Shown: positions 8,196 to 16,416 of the stretch, piece by piece
How the letters are laid out: each line of letters begins with the position of its first letter
Position numbering within the stretch: the stretch's first letter is position 1
Source of the DNA: Prochlorococcus sp. AG-363-O15
GTDB taxonomy: Bacteria; Cyanobacteriota; Cyanobacteriia; PCC-6307; Cyanobiaceae
Reading direction: 5' to 3'
Assembly: GCA_003278255.1 (NCBI GenBank)
Contig: QCFZ01000001.1
Coordinates: 124,001-188,000, forward strand
Length of the DNA stretch: 64,000 bases
Position numbers and translations under genes: made by a program
Notes under the pieces: model-generated
The model's database searches: none
Told to the model about the DNA's origin: nothing
The model's input: the letters and a program-made list of their open reading frames with translations, nothing else

Positions 8196-8404
8196 TTTTC
8201 TCCTATTCGGCTAATTCAATTCCAACACATTTGTGTGAATTGTATATAGAGCTTTTACGAAAGTATTTAGGCTCTTCGGTTCTCACTACCTAAAGTGTTA
8301 TTAACCGAATCAGGTGACATTTACCGTATACATTCCTTCGGTTTACAGCATTATTTCTTACTGAAACTGTAGGCAGAATAATCATTGTTCCCGCATAGAA
8401 CATC

Positions 8405-8698
8405 ATGTACACATCTTTATTCGAAAATGTTTTTACCGACTCATTCTTTTCTCCAATGAGGACTATTTATGTTGTCTCTCATAGCCAACTAGAGGAGATC
8501 AAGCGTAAGCAGCGGCAAGATGAACTGGAAAATCTTGAAACTTCTCGTAAGAGGCTTGAAGAGACCTATCAATCACGTATCAAAATCATTGATGAACGTG
8601 AGCACGAACTTTATGAAGAACTTAAAGCCCTAGCTCCAGCAGAAAAAAAAACTGAACTCACTGCTGAAGAAACTGAACAACGCTCTGTCAAGACTTAA
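8405..8698 (+). CDS. Coiled-coil hypothetical protein (97 aa)
   Basis: An ATG-started 97-residue protein. Residues 25-80 form a strongly charged coiled coil (QLEEIKRKQRQDELENLETSR onward), followed by an acidic and threonine-rich tail. There is no signal peptide. A strong intrinsic terminator follows at 8744, supporting a real transcription unit. The 210 bp upstream separate it from the divergent 54-aa gene. Function unknown. Confidence 0.65.
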   Translation: MYTSLFENVFTDSFFSPMRTIYVVSHSQLEEIKRKQRQDELENLETSRKRLEETYQSRIKIIDEREHELYEELKALAPAEKKTELTAEETEQRSVKT

Positions 8699-8743
8699 TC
8701 CTTTCGGCTAGCTGAGTAATGGGAATCAATAAGGACGTCTAGA

Positions 8744-8767
8744 GGGGCCAGACAAGGCCCCTTTTTT
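8744..8767 (+). terminator. Rho-independent terminator
   Basis: GGGGCC (8744-8749) pairs with GGCCCC (8756-8761) around a 6-base loop and is followed by TTTTTT. It ends the coiled-coil protein transcript. Confidence 0.85.
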
Positions 8768-8877
8768 CTTTCAAAGTACACAGTCATTGCTTCACACCTA
8801 AGAGAAAATAAAGGCCCGCAGGAACCTTGTTAAGCAGTCTCCCTACACAATGAATTCACACAGACCATTCACCGAGA

Positions 8878-8998
8878 ACCCTTGCTATAGCTGACATCTT
8901 ATATTGGCTAATGAAAAGCAAATCAACTGTCTAAAAGCTAGTTATAGTAAGAATCCAGGAGAAAACCTGGTTAATTTATTCTAACCTTTATTCTAACC
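8878..8998 (+). repeat. Island repeat copy e with a 12-bp tandem repeat upstream of pstS
   Basis: The core ACATCTTATATTGGCTAATG lies at about 8893-8912 and again encodes Y-W-L-M-K-S. Unlike other copies, GGCATTTGA does not follow. About 55 bp further on, TTTATTCTAACC occurs twice in tandem (8975-8986 and 8987-8998), with an inverted CCAGG/CCTGG pair at 8956-8970. Confidence 0.7.
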
Positions 8999-9047
8999 AG
9001 CTTCTAAGTATTTACGCCTAAGATCCTAGATCGAAGGACCGTCTTGG

Positions 9048-9055
9048 GCGATCGC
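9048..9055. repeat. HIP1 octamer GCGATCGC
   Basis: A single HIP1 palindrome, within GGCGATCGCC at 9047-9056. HIP1 is abundant in many cyanobacteria but rare here; a second copy is at 41153-41160. Confidence 0.7.
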
Positions 9056-9144
9056 CGGATGGTTGTTACACCTGCATTCATCAACAAAACTTGATTAAAT
9101 CAATATTATTTGATTAATGTAACTAGGTCAATGCTTCTAGGTCA

Positions 9145-10146
9145 ATGATCTTCGCAAAGAAGGCTTTCATTTTCTCTTCTGTCCTTGCCACTAGCACAGG
9201 ACTAATTGCTTGTGGGCCTTCTGATTCAACCTCCAGTGTTCGCCTAAGTGGTGCAGGTGCAACCTTCCCCGCAAAGGTTTACACACGCTGGTTTTCTGAT
9301 CTAGCTAAATCTGGCGGGCCAAAGGTTAATTATCAAGCAGTTGGTTCGGGCTCTGGACGCAAAGCTTTTATTGATGAAACCGTGGATTTTGGTGCCTCGG
9401 ATGATCCAATGAAAGCGAAAGACATCGCCAAAGTCACTCGTGGCCTAGTTCAAATTCCTATGGTGGGAGGCACCATCGCCTTTGGCTACAACAAGCCAGA
9501 TTGTGATCTCAAGTTGACTCAGAAGCAAGCAGTCAGGATCGCAATGGGCAACATCAAAGACTGGAGTGAACTGGGTTGTCCTGCTGAAAAACTCACTTGG
9601 GTCCATCGTTCTGATGGTTCAGGTACTACCAAAGCCTTCACCAATTCAATGCAAGCTTTCTCAAATGACTCCAGTGAATGGTCTCTAGGTACTGGAAAAT
9701 CAGTTAAATGGCCTGCTGGAATTGGCGGCAAAGGGAATGCTGGTGTGGCGGGTTATATCCGCAACACACCTGGTGCCATTGGCTATGTCAACCAGTCATA
9801 TATCAAAGGTGTAGTCAAGGCTGCTGCTCTTCAAAACTTGTCTGGCGAGTATTTGAAGCCAACCACCGCTACAGGTGCTACCGCACTCAACGGCATTCGA
9901 CTAGACCAAAACTTGGCTGGTCAAAATCCCAATCCAACTGCAAAAGGTGCTTATCCAATTGCTACGTTGACCTGGGTCTTAGCCTATGAGACAGGTAATG
10001 GCTCTAAGACGGAAGCCATTAAAGAAGCTTTAAACTACCTATTAAGCGATAAGGCTCAAAACAAAGCCCCTTCACTTGGCTTTGTTCCTCTGAAGGGTGA
10101 CATCCTTAATAAGGCACGCGCTGCCGTAAATAGGATAGGAAACTGA
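9145..10146 (+). CDS. pstS: Phosphate ABC transporter periplasmic binding protein PstS (copy 2)
   Basis: A 333-residue lipoprotein paralogue of the pstS at 1133. It has an N-terminal signal with an IAC lipobox (Cys23), then SGAGATFPA, GSGSGRKAFID, DFGASDDPMKAKD and HRSDGSGTTKAF in the same order. Most of the chain matches copy 1; the signal peptide and a two- to three-residue insertion near NDSSEWS differ. It starts with ATG and is followed by a strong terminator. It lies within the repeat-bounded island next to the arsenate detoxification genes, which suggests joint use under low phosphate. The tandem repeat at 8975-8998 is a candidate control site. Confidence 0.95.
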   Translation: MIFAKKAFIFSSVLATSTGLIACGPSDSTSSVRLSGAGATFPAKVYTRWFSDLAKSGGPKVNYQAVGSGSGRKAFIDETVDFGASDDPMKAKDIAKVTRGLVQIPMVGGTIAFGYNKPDCDLKLTQKQAVRIAMGNIKDWSELGCPAEKLTWVHRSDGSGTTKAFTNSMQAFSNDSSEWSLGTGKSVKWPAGIGGKGNAGVAGYIRNTPGAIGYVNQSYIKGVVKAAALQNLSGEYLKPTTATGATALNGIRLDQNLAGQNPNPTAKGAYPIATLTWVLAYETGNGSKTEAIKEALNYLLSDKAQNKAPSLGFVPLKGDILNKARAAVNRIGN

Positions 10147-10193
10147 GTTTTAGGGTCAATTTAATAGGAGCTTTGATCAACTCCAAAATTTTT

Positions 10194-10223
10194 AAGAGGG
10201 GTATTTTTTAACCCCTCTTTTTA
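10194..10223 (+). terminator. Rho-independent terminator after pstS copy 2
   Basis: AAGAGGGGT (10194-10202) pairs with ACCCCTCTT (10211-10219), followed by a T-run. The stem is flanked by A and T tracts, so it may also work for the convergent arsJ transcript. Confidence 0.85.
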
Positions 10224-10261
10224 TTGGCTATATAAAGATTTGAAATCATTTAATTATGGAC

Positions 10262-11533
10262 TTATAGCGAACTTCCTTTAAGCGATACAGGGTTAATTAA
10301 TGATGGTAGACGTAAGCTACTTAACCATGAGAAGAGCACGAGTACACTGGAGCACCATAAACAAAGTTGCATCCCTATAGTTGCATTCTCTCCAAGCATA
10401 AATAAAGCTCCTGAAAGTAATGTTCCTAGAAGCCTGCCGGCTGCATTCGCCATGTAATAGAAACCAACATTCAGGCTCACGCTATCTGCATCGGTATAAG
10501 CCAACACCATGTAGGAATGGATAGATGAGTTCATTGCAAAAACCACTCCAAAAGCAATTAAGCCAGCGGTAATAGCAATGCCTGGATCACTCTGCCTCCA
10601 CAACGCAATAGCGATGAGTCCAGGAATTGCAGTAAGAACAGAACTCCAAAACTTAATTGTAGAAACTCCTGGACTGGATTTTTTGCCCCAGACATTCCTT
10701 AAAGTAGGCGCTAACGCCTGCACAAAGCCGTAACCAATAATCCATAGGCCTAGGAAAGCTCCAATCTCAGAGAAGTTCCAATCCAGCGATGTCTCAAGAA
10801 AAACAGGCAATGCGACTACAAACCACACATCTCTAGCTCCAAAAAGAAAAAAACGTGCCATAGAAAGTGCGTTGATCCCTTTGGATTTTGAAAATAGATC
10901 TTTAAACATCGGCTTCTTCTTCATACGCCCCATATCACCAGGCAAGACCAGAGTCAAAACAAAAGACAGAGCCAGGCCAAATGCCATTACTCCAACGGCC
11001 TTATTGAAACCAAAACTAATCAGTAAAACTCCACCCAGAAAAAATCCCACACCCTTGAGAGCATTTTTGGAACCTGTTAGAACCGCAACCCATTTAAATA
11101 ATTGCTTTTTACCTTTCTGTTCTTCTTCCGGCGTTTCAGGAACAACTGTTTTGATTGCACTCTTTGCACTCATTTTGTTGAGGTCTTTGGCGATGCCACT
11201 GATTGCTTGCGCAACCATGACATAACTAACGCTTAACAACTTTGGCCAACTAGCAGCAACAGGAACCAACATCAGTAGAGCACCTATCTGCAGAAGAGTT
11301 CCTGCCCATAGGGTTAGTCGTAAGCCATAGCGAGCACCAATCCAGCCGCCATACAAATTGGTAATGATGCCAAAGAACTCATAAAAGAGAAAAAGAAAAG
11401 CAATTTCTAAAGCTGTATATCCAAGCTGATGGAAATGAAAGACCACCAACATACGCAGAGCGCCATCAGTAAGAGTGAACGCCCAATAGTTGGCTGTGAC
11501 GATCCCGTATTGCTGCAGAGACGACAATTTCAT
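10262..11533 (-). CDS. arsJ: Organoarsenical efflux MFS transporter ArsJ
   Basis: A 423-residue polytopic membrane protein with about twelve hydrophobic segments and a major-facilitator layout, including a GWIGARYGLRLTLW loop between helices 2 and 3. ArsJ exports 1-arseno-3-phosphoglycerate, formed when GAPDH uses arsenate in place of phosphate, so arsenate leaves the cell in a labile organic form. Identification rests strongly on context: it lies 11 bp downstream of a GAPDH gene, with a divergent arsR next to that, the known arsR-gapdh-arsJ arrangement. Alternative: another MFS carrier. The start is ATG. Confidence 0.85.
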   Translation of the reverse strand: MKLSSLQQYGIVTANYWAFTLTDGALRMLVVFHFHQLGYTALEIAFLFLFYEFFGIITNLYGGWIGARYGLRLTLWAGTLLQIGALLMLVPVAASWPKLLSVSYVMVAQAISGIAKDLNKMSAKSAIKTVVPETPEEEQKGKKQLFKWVAVLTGSKNALKGVGFFLGGVLLISFGFNKAVGVMAFGLALSFVLTLVLPGDMGRMKKKPMFKDLFSKSKGINALSMARFFLFGARDVWFVVALPVFLETSLDWNFSEIGAFLGLWIIGYGFVQALAPTLRNVWGKKSSPGVSTIKFWSSVLTAIPGLIAIALWRQSDPGIAITAGLIAFGVVFAMNSSIHSYMVLAYTDADSVSLNVGFYYMANAAGRLLGTLLSGALFMLGENATIGMQLCLWCSSVLVLFSWLSSLRLPSLINPVSLKGSSL

Positions 11534-11544
11534 TTGGTTATCTT

Positions 11545-12573
11545 TTAACCTTTGCTATCTAGATTCACGACATAAGAAGTTAGGTCTGCCATACGACAGC
11601 TGTAACCCCATTCATTGTCATACCAGGCAAAAACTTTTAATTGATTCCCATCTATAACCATTGTGGACAAAGCATCAATAATTGAACTGCGTGAATCATT
11701 GACGTAGTCAATGGAGACTAAGGGCCTTTCTTCATAGCCAAGAATGCCTTTCAAATCTCCTTCGGAGGCACTTTTAAAAGCTTGGTTCGCTTCTTCTACG
11801 GAGATTTTGCGATTTAATTCAAAGACAGCATCCGTGAGAGAAGCATTAAGGAGTGGAACACGAACAGCATGTCCGTTTAATTTGCCTTGAAGCTCGGGGA
11901 AAATCATTCCTATAGCTTTAGCCGAACCAGTTGTAGTGGGGATGAGGCTTTGAATACTGCTGCGTGCTCGCCTTAAGTCGCTTTTAAAAGAGTCAATTGG
12001 AACCTGTGTATTGGTGATGTCATGAAGAGTGGTAATGGCTCCATGCATGATTCCAAAGTTTTCATTGACGACTTTTACGATTGGCGCCAAGCAGTTAGTT
12101 GTGCAAGAAGCAGCTGTGACAACACGATGAATGTTTGGGTCATACAGATTGTGGTTAATTCCATAGACGATGTTGAGTGCTTCTTCTCCTGCAACTTGTC
12201 CTGTTACTGGACAAGCAACGATGACCTTACTTAGCCCGAGTTTGTCGAAATACGGGCTAAGGGCTTCTGGAGTTTTGTTCTTACCCGAGCAATCCAAGAC
12301 AATATCTACCCCTGCATCTCTCCATGGGCAAAGGGTGAAATCACTTTCCTGGGCGTAGCTCAAAACATGTTCATCAATCAGTATTTGAGACAGGTCAGAT
12401 CGAATCGAATGAGTCCAACGCCCATGAACAGAATCAAACTCAAGCAAATGCGCAGCAACTTTTGCATCACCAGCAGGATCATTAATCTGAACTAACTCAA
12501 TATTTGGTCGACCCCATAAAGCACGAAAAACAAGACGACCTATGCGCCCAAATCCATTGATTCCAATTCGCAT
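11545..12573 (-). CDS. gap: Glyceraldehyde-3-phosphate dehydrogenase (arsenate-detoxification type)
   Basis: A GAPDH of 342 residues counted from the ATG at 12573; a TTG three codons upstream is also in frame but adds a non-homologous [13 protein letters not shown] opens the NAD-binding fold, and [11 protein letters not shown] carries the catalytic Cys (residue 157), with TGSAKAIG and the YDNEWGYS C-terminal motif present. In an arsJ operon the enzyme makes 1-arseno-3-phosphoglycerate from glyceraldehyde 3-phosphate and arsenate. It lies upstream of arsJ and divergent from arsR. The main glycolytic or Calvin-cycle GAPDH is not in this window, so this is likely an accessory gap1-type copy. Confidence 0.93.
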   Translation of the reverse strand: MRIGINGFGRIGRLVFRALWGRPNIELVQINDPAGDAKVAAHLLEFDSVHGRWTHSIRSDLSQILIDEHVLSYAQESDFTLCPWRDAGVDIVLDCSGKNKTPEALSPYFDKLGLSKVIVACPVTGQVAGEEALNIVYGINHNLYDPNIHRVVTAASCTTNCLAPIVKVVNENFGIMHGAITTLHDITNTQVPIDSFKSDLRRARSSIQSLIPTTTGSAKAIGMIFPELQGKLNGHAVRVPLLNASLTDAVFELNRKISVEEANQAFKSASEGDLKGILGYEERPLVSIDYVNDSRSSIIDALSTMVIDGNQLKVFAWYDNEWGYSCRMADLTSYVVNLDSKG

Positions 12574-12627
12574 GCAAGACAATTGCAGAAAAACCGAAGA
12601 GCCCCAAGAGGCGACTCATCAACTTAT

Positions 12628-12651
12628 TTTGATATATCAAATCCACTTGAT
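12628..12651. promoter_or_regulatory. Candidate ArsR operator in the gap/arsR divergent region
   Basis: A perfect 14-bp palindrome TTTGATATATCAAA (12628-12641) overlaps a second inverted repeat, ATCAA (12636-12640), six bases, TTGAT (12647-12651). The latter arrangement resembles ArsR/SmtB operators. It lies about 60 bp from each start codon, suited to repressing both directions until arsenite appears. Confidence 0.6.
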
Positions 12652-12710
12652 GAAAGCAAATTCTCAAATTCTTATAAAATGAAATCGATATTTCTTTGGC
12701 TGCTTCGTTA

Positions 12711-13031
12711 ATGGGTTCAGTCGTAGCCCAATCACAGGCGAGAGACCTGCTTAAAGCTTTGGCGGATCCTCTGAGATTGCAAATCATTGAATCCTTGTCT
12801 AGCGGAGAAAAATGTGTCTGCGATCTCATTCAAGAGATAGGTCTTGCTCAATCCAAGATTTCCTTTCACCTTAAGGTCCTTAAAGAATCTGGCCTTATCA
12901 CTGATAGGCAAAGTGGGCGCTGGGTTTACTACAAACTCGATATAGGCGCATTAACTGAATTACAACTTTGGCTAAAACAACTCACACAAGACTGTCAGAA
13001 ATCATCAGCTAGCTGTGAAAACAATGCGTAA
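12711..13031 (+). CDS. arsR: ArsR/SmtB-family metalloregulator
   Basis: A winged-helix repressor of 106 residues from the ATG at 12711; a TTG five codons upstream is possible but less likely. LADPLRLQIIESL opens the fold. KCVCDL carries Cys35 and Cys37, the classic alpha-3 arsenite-binding pair. QSKISFHLKVLKESGLI is the recognition helix, and RWVYYKLD the wing. Extra cysteines occur in the tail (DCQKSSASCENN). It is divergent from gap-arsJ, with candidate operators between, so it is expected to repress that operon and itself and to release on binding As(III). Confidence 0.92.
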   Translation: MGSVVAQSQARDLLKALADPLRLQIIESLSSGEKCVCDLIQEIGLAQSKISFHLKVLKESGLITDRQSGRWVYYKLDIGALTELQLWLKQLTQDCQKSSASCENNA

Positions 13032-13075
13032 TGCTGAGGCACAATGAAGGCAGGATTAAGAACTGCTAGCCGGTT

Positions 13076-13222
13076 CCATACACACCAAATACACACCCTG
13101 TAATCCACTAAAAACCCTTGCTATGACTGAGAATATCTCCTATTGGCTAATGAAAAGTGAAAAACCAGTTATACCAACGGTTCCTTGAGAACAGCATGAT
13201 TTTGTTCCAACTTTGTTCCAAC
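13076..13222 (+). repeat. Island repeat copy f (hybrid junction)
   Basis: Here the ATACACACC pair (11-bp spacing, starting about 13079) lies upstream of the core instead of downstream. The core at about 13126-13158 reads ATGACTGA, then TCCTATTGGCTAATG, then AAAAGTGAA, matching the EVE gene into its Glu12 codon. Two perfect tandem 11-mers TTTGTTCCAAC follow at 13201-13211 and 13212-13222. Confidence 0.75.
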
Positions 13223-13321
13223 TAGAGAAATGAAAGAAGAAAAAATCAGGGTTACACAATGAACATGGTTATCGTTCTCATGTTTTGATATTTTCGTAGG
13301 GCGATTGTCATTGTTCAAAGA

Positions 13322-14107
13322 ATGAGCCAGACATGGCTGATCTCGGGTTCGCCAGGCTGTGGCAAAACCAGCTGGATACTCAAAGCAATGCGAAGCCATC
13401 AAGGCAAATGCGGATATTTGCGACTAGATGGCTATTCCTCTAACGGGCTAGAGCAGGTATCTAACTCAGGAATCGATAAGACATTTCTCAAGGATCAATT
13501 CCCTGAACTAATAGATCTATCGGATTCCCATCATGCCTCCAGATCGCAACAAGGCGACCTGCTCGCATTGATTGAGCTTCCCCAGTTCCAGGCTCCTCAG
13601 CATGCAGGCCTAACGGGTATGGATCCTCGCGTCAAAAATCAGCTTGAAGCCTTGCAACTGCATCCTGACAGGCATCTCCACTTTGGTCGGGATCCTGAAT
13701 TACCAAACAAAGACACATTGGAATTCAAAAAACTTGAATCTTTCAGCCTCAGTCTTAATGCCAGCGTCTGGGATCCACCCAGTCTGAATACCTTGTGGTT
13801 CGAGCTAGTGAACGGAGCATATGGCGACGTCTATCGAGCTAAGGCCTTGATGAACTTGCCAGATGGGCGCTCTATGTTCTTCAACTGGATCGTGAGTCAA
13901 GAAAGCTCACAGTTCCTTCCACTTGAAGAAATTTCAGCTCCAAATGGCAGGCCTGCCAGCTTGTCTGAGCTTGTCGTGCAAGGAAAACATCTTGATGGCT
14001 TACGTATTCAATCAACGATCGACCTCTGCCTACTAAACGATGCCGTACTTGAGATGCATCAAATGCCTCTTAGAGATCGACAAAAAGAAGCTATTCCCTC
14101 AACTTAA
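13322..14107 (+). CDS. CobW/G3E-like P-loop GTPase
   Basis: A 261-residue protein with Walker A GSPGCGKT at residues 9-16 and a short N-terminal fold resembling COG0523 (CobW) metallochaperone GTPases. The rest diverges: I cannot see the family's CxCC metal motif or a clean NKxD, and the C-terminal half (FELVNGAYGDVYRAKALMNLPDGR) resembles the CobW C-terminal domain. It may be a specialised or degenerate member handling metal insertion. It is followed after 5 bp by a metallophosphoesterase gene and then a second one, so all three are likely one operon within a single island segment. Confidence 0.7.
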   Translation: MSQTWLISGSPGCGKTSWILKAMRSHQGKCGYLRLDGYSSNGLEQVSNSGIDKTFLKDQFPELIDLSDSHHASRSQQGDLLALIELPQFQAPQHAGLTGMDPRVKNQLEALQLHPDRHLHFGRDPELPNKDTLEFKKLESFSLSLNASVWDPPSLNTLWFELVNGAYGDVYRAKALMNLPDGRSMFFNWIVSQESSQFLPLEEISAPNGRPASLSELVVQGKHLDGLRIQSTIDLCLLNDAVLEMHQMPLRDRQKEAIPST

Positions 14108-14112
14108 TCGCC

Positions 14113-14928
14113 ATGAATCACGCAATTATCTCCTGTTTACACGCCAATCTCCCTGCAGCGGAAGCTGTCTTGAATGACATTGATAGGCAAGGGATTGGCA
14201 CCATCACCTGTCTTGGTGATCTAGTGGGCTATGGCCCCCAGCCCAACGAAGTAGTTGAGCTGATACGAAAGCGTGGCATCGCAACCTGCCAGGGCTGCTG
14301 GGATGAAGATATCATCGATGGTCTTAATGCCTGCGAGTGCAGCTACCCTTCTCAGCTAGCAGAAAGGCGTGGGCACCTAGCTCACCAATGGACAGATGAT
14401 CAGCTAACAGACGAAAACAAAAGTTTTTTAGCCAGCCTTCCAACCTCATTACGTCGTGATCGACTTCTCTTCGTGCATGGCAGTCCCAACAGTCAGCATG
14501 AGTATCTTCTGCCAGACATGGATGCATTTGCGGCTCTCGAGCGAGTAGAAACAGCGGGGGCCGATATTCTGTTTTGCGGGCATACCCACCAGCCTTATGT
14601 ACGTGAGTTGAGAGATGGATCTATTCGTGTGCGTTTACAAAATGCTGACCATGAATGCGATCAGGGTGAAGAACTGACCCTGCCTATGCGCAAAATCGTC
14701 AATGCTGGATCAGTGGGCGAGCCACGTCATGGAAGTACCAATGCCACCTATGTAATTCACAACGATGCAACTGATGAAGTTGAGATAAAAGAGGTGCCCT
14801 ATGACGTTGATCGAACCTGTCAAGCGATTGTCGAAGCGGGGCTACCGAAAGTCTTCGCATGGCGACTGAGTCATGGTTTTGAATTCGCCGAACAGGCCGA
14901 AGATGCAAGTCATGTGTGTGAAAGATGA
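14113..14928 (+). CDS. Calcineurin-like metallophosphoesterase (YfcE/MJ0936 type)
   Basis: A 271-residue metallophosphoesterase with GDLVGYGPQP near residue 36, LLFVHGSPN near 118 and CGHTHQP near 154, which supply most metal ligands. The first motif is SCLHANLPA instead of S-D-x-H, and the GNHD position reads GCWDED, so two usual ligands are changed. It may bind different metals or have altered activity. It is 5 bp downstream of the CobW-like gene and overlaps the next gene by the ATGA stop-start junction, suggesting coupled translation. Confidence 0.8.
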   Translation: MNHAIISCLHANLPAAEAVLNDIDRQGIGTITCLGDLVGYGPQPNEVVELIRKRGIATCQGCWDEDIIDGLNACECSYPSQLAERRGHLAHQWTDDQLTDENKSFLASLPTSLRRDRLLFVHGSPNSQHEYLLPDMDAFAALERVETAGADILFCGHTHQPYVRELRDGSIRVRLQNADHECDQGEELTLPMRKIVNAGSVGEPRHGSTNATYVIHNDATDEVEIKEVPYDVDRTCQAIVEAGLPKVFAWRLSHGFEFAEQAEDASHVCER

Positions 14929-15638
14929 TTGAAAGATGGGCACTAGTAAGTGGTCTACGCGGAGATCTCGAGACCTATGACCTAATTCAACGGGATCTAA
15001 AGAAGACTCGTGGAGTTACATCCTTATTTGTCCTTGGAGACCTAGTCGGACCCGAACGCAACTGTGACGCATTATTGGATCGACTAAAAAATCCCCATCG
15101 CGGCGATTTAAAACCAGATTGCATCTATGGCTGGTGGGAAGAGCAATTACTTGCAGAGAGTGGGTTTCGTGGTGAACGCAAAGCTGATGCTCTGCGGCTC
15201 AGCCAAGGTGAAGACGCAGTCAGCGCACTGCTGAATACGGTTAATCCTTCTCACCTGAAATGGCTGGCATCACTGCAATTTGGCTTCATTGAACTTGACT
15301 GTGCACTCATCCATGGGAGCTCTTCAGACGTGGGTGACAACCTCACATCTGAAACATCTCCCTTGATCCTCCTTGATCGACTCACCCGTCTCAATGTGAA
15401 CAGACTATTCACAGCGCGCAGTACTAAACAATTTCATCTTGAACTGACTGGAGGAGGGATCAATTCACAAGTAAAGGATCTGAACGGTAAACGTGAACAA
15501 CAACAGGCAGTTCCCAAGCGAAGCGTGATTGGAATTGGAGCTGGCTTGAATTACACCCTTTATGACATTGGTAGCGATAAAACGCACTTCCTTACCGCCG
15601 GCAGCAAAACAAATCCCAAAGGGAAGGGTTTCGCATAA
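14925..15638 (+). CDS. Degenerate metallophosphoesterase paralogue
   Basis: A 237-residue protein related to its upstream neighbour: VLGDLVGPERN and ALIHGSSS align with the phosphoesterase motifs. The first motif is SGLRGD, the middle one YGWWEE, and the terminal GHTH is replaced by FTARSTKQ, so most metal ligands are missing. It is probably not a working phosphatase; it may be a regulatory or binding partner of the active paralogue. Its start overlaps the previous stop by four bases. Confidence 0.7.
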   Translation: MIERWALVSGLRGDLETYDLIQRDLKKTRGVTSLFVLGDLVGPERNCDALLDRLKNPHRGDLKPDCIYGWWEEQLLAESGFRGERKADALRLSQGEDAVSALLNTVNPSHLKWLASLQFGFIELDCALIHGSSSDVGDNLTSETSPLILLDRLTRLNVNRLFTARSTKQFHLELTGGGINSQVKDLNGKREQQQAVPKRSVIGIGAGLNYTLYDIGSDKTHFLTAGSKTNPKGKGFA

Positions 15639-15650
15639 AAACCTTCCTTC

Positions 15651-15711
15651 TTTATTCAAACTTGCATCCAAGAGATTAATCACAAGATAAGTATTACTAA
15701 GAATTATTGAA
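15651..15711 (+). repeat. 60-bp dispersed repeat, copy 1
   Basis: Begins TTTATTCAAACTTGCATCC and continues with AAGAGATTAATCACAAG and an AAGTATTACTAAGAATTA segment. It matches 25610-25669 with only a few differences and shares its first 11-mer with the island iterons. Confidence 0.8.
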
Positions 15712-15808
15712 ACGCGAAGGTGTTTTTATAGATCAGGAATTAAAGATTCAACTACGCAGGTATTTATGGAAACCAGATCTATTGAAAGATTCGGAATAGA
15801 AAGGCGAT

Positions 15809-16180
15809 ATGGCAACTAAAGAGAGTAATGAAGAAAGGAAAAAACTCTTCAAGGCAATGTCTAGTGCTGATAGGAAAGCATTAATAAGAGCAAAAATGAA
15901 AGCCGAAGGATTGGAAGAGGGGAGTGGAGTTCCAGGGAAAAACTTGTCTTCATATGACCGAGATGAGATCTGGGACCTAATCCAAGTGACTAGTTGTTTC
16001 CCTGAGATGAAAACCAAACCAAGGACAATGAAAGCTAAGACTCCAAGCAAAAAAAACTCTTTAATTACTTTGATACTTATTGCACTAGCTCTGACCGCTG
16101 GAATGGTCTTCTATTACAAGCAATATCCATCACCAGATACAAGAAGAGAGCTATCAGTAGATGGAATGTTTGCCGATTAA
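15809..16180 (+). CDS. Membrane-anchored hypothetical protein (123 aa)
   Basis: An ATG-started 123-residue protein. The first 80 residues are charged and soluble (ERKKLFKAMSSADRKALIRAKM, SSYDRDEIWDLIQ). A single transmembrane helix follows at about residues 84-103 (SLITLILIALALTAGMVFYY), then a short tail. With lysines before the helix, the N-terminal part should be cytoplasmic. No family recognised. Confidence 0.65.
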   Translation: MATKESNEERKKLFKAMSSADRKALIRAKMKAEGLEEGSGVPGKNLSSYDRDEIWDLIQVTSCFPEMKTKPRTMKAKTPSKKNSLITLILIALALTAGMVFYYKQYPSPDTRRELSVDGMFAD

Positions 16181-16198
16181 ATCACAAAGACTCGTGAT

Positions 16199-16385
16199 CT
16201 AGTCATCGTCCTTTCCCTTCAAACAAGCAAGTACCTGCATGAGTTTTGCAAATCCTGAGCGACCAGTTCGTGTTTCAGTCGAGCTTTTTATTCCCTTTAG
16301 TGAGTTTCTCTAGCTCAGAATGAACCTCATAGTGGTCATCTATTACAAGCCGTCTGCTGAACCCTCTTTGATAATTCTCTGACAC
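16199..16385 (-). pseudogene. Frameshifted small ORF downstream of the RHH gene
   Basis: From a GTG at 16385 a frame encodes RRLVIDDHYEVHSELEKL and then stops at a TGA. Removing one base from the T5 run on the plus strand (16285-16289) joins it to a second frame containing TGRSGFAKLMQVLACLKG and ending TAG at 16199. That gives a coherent protein of about 61 residues. It could be a pseudogene, a sequencing error or a slippage site. It lies 31 bp after the 216-aa RHH gene on the same strand. Confidence 0.45.
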
Positions 16386-16416
16386 TTAGTAATTGAAATC
16401 AAAAGTCAACAAAAAA

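Noticed and set aside
13259-13281. Zur box upstream of the CobW-like gene
   Set aside because: Only an imperfect inverted repeat; it does not match the cyanobacterial Zur consensus well enough to call.
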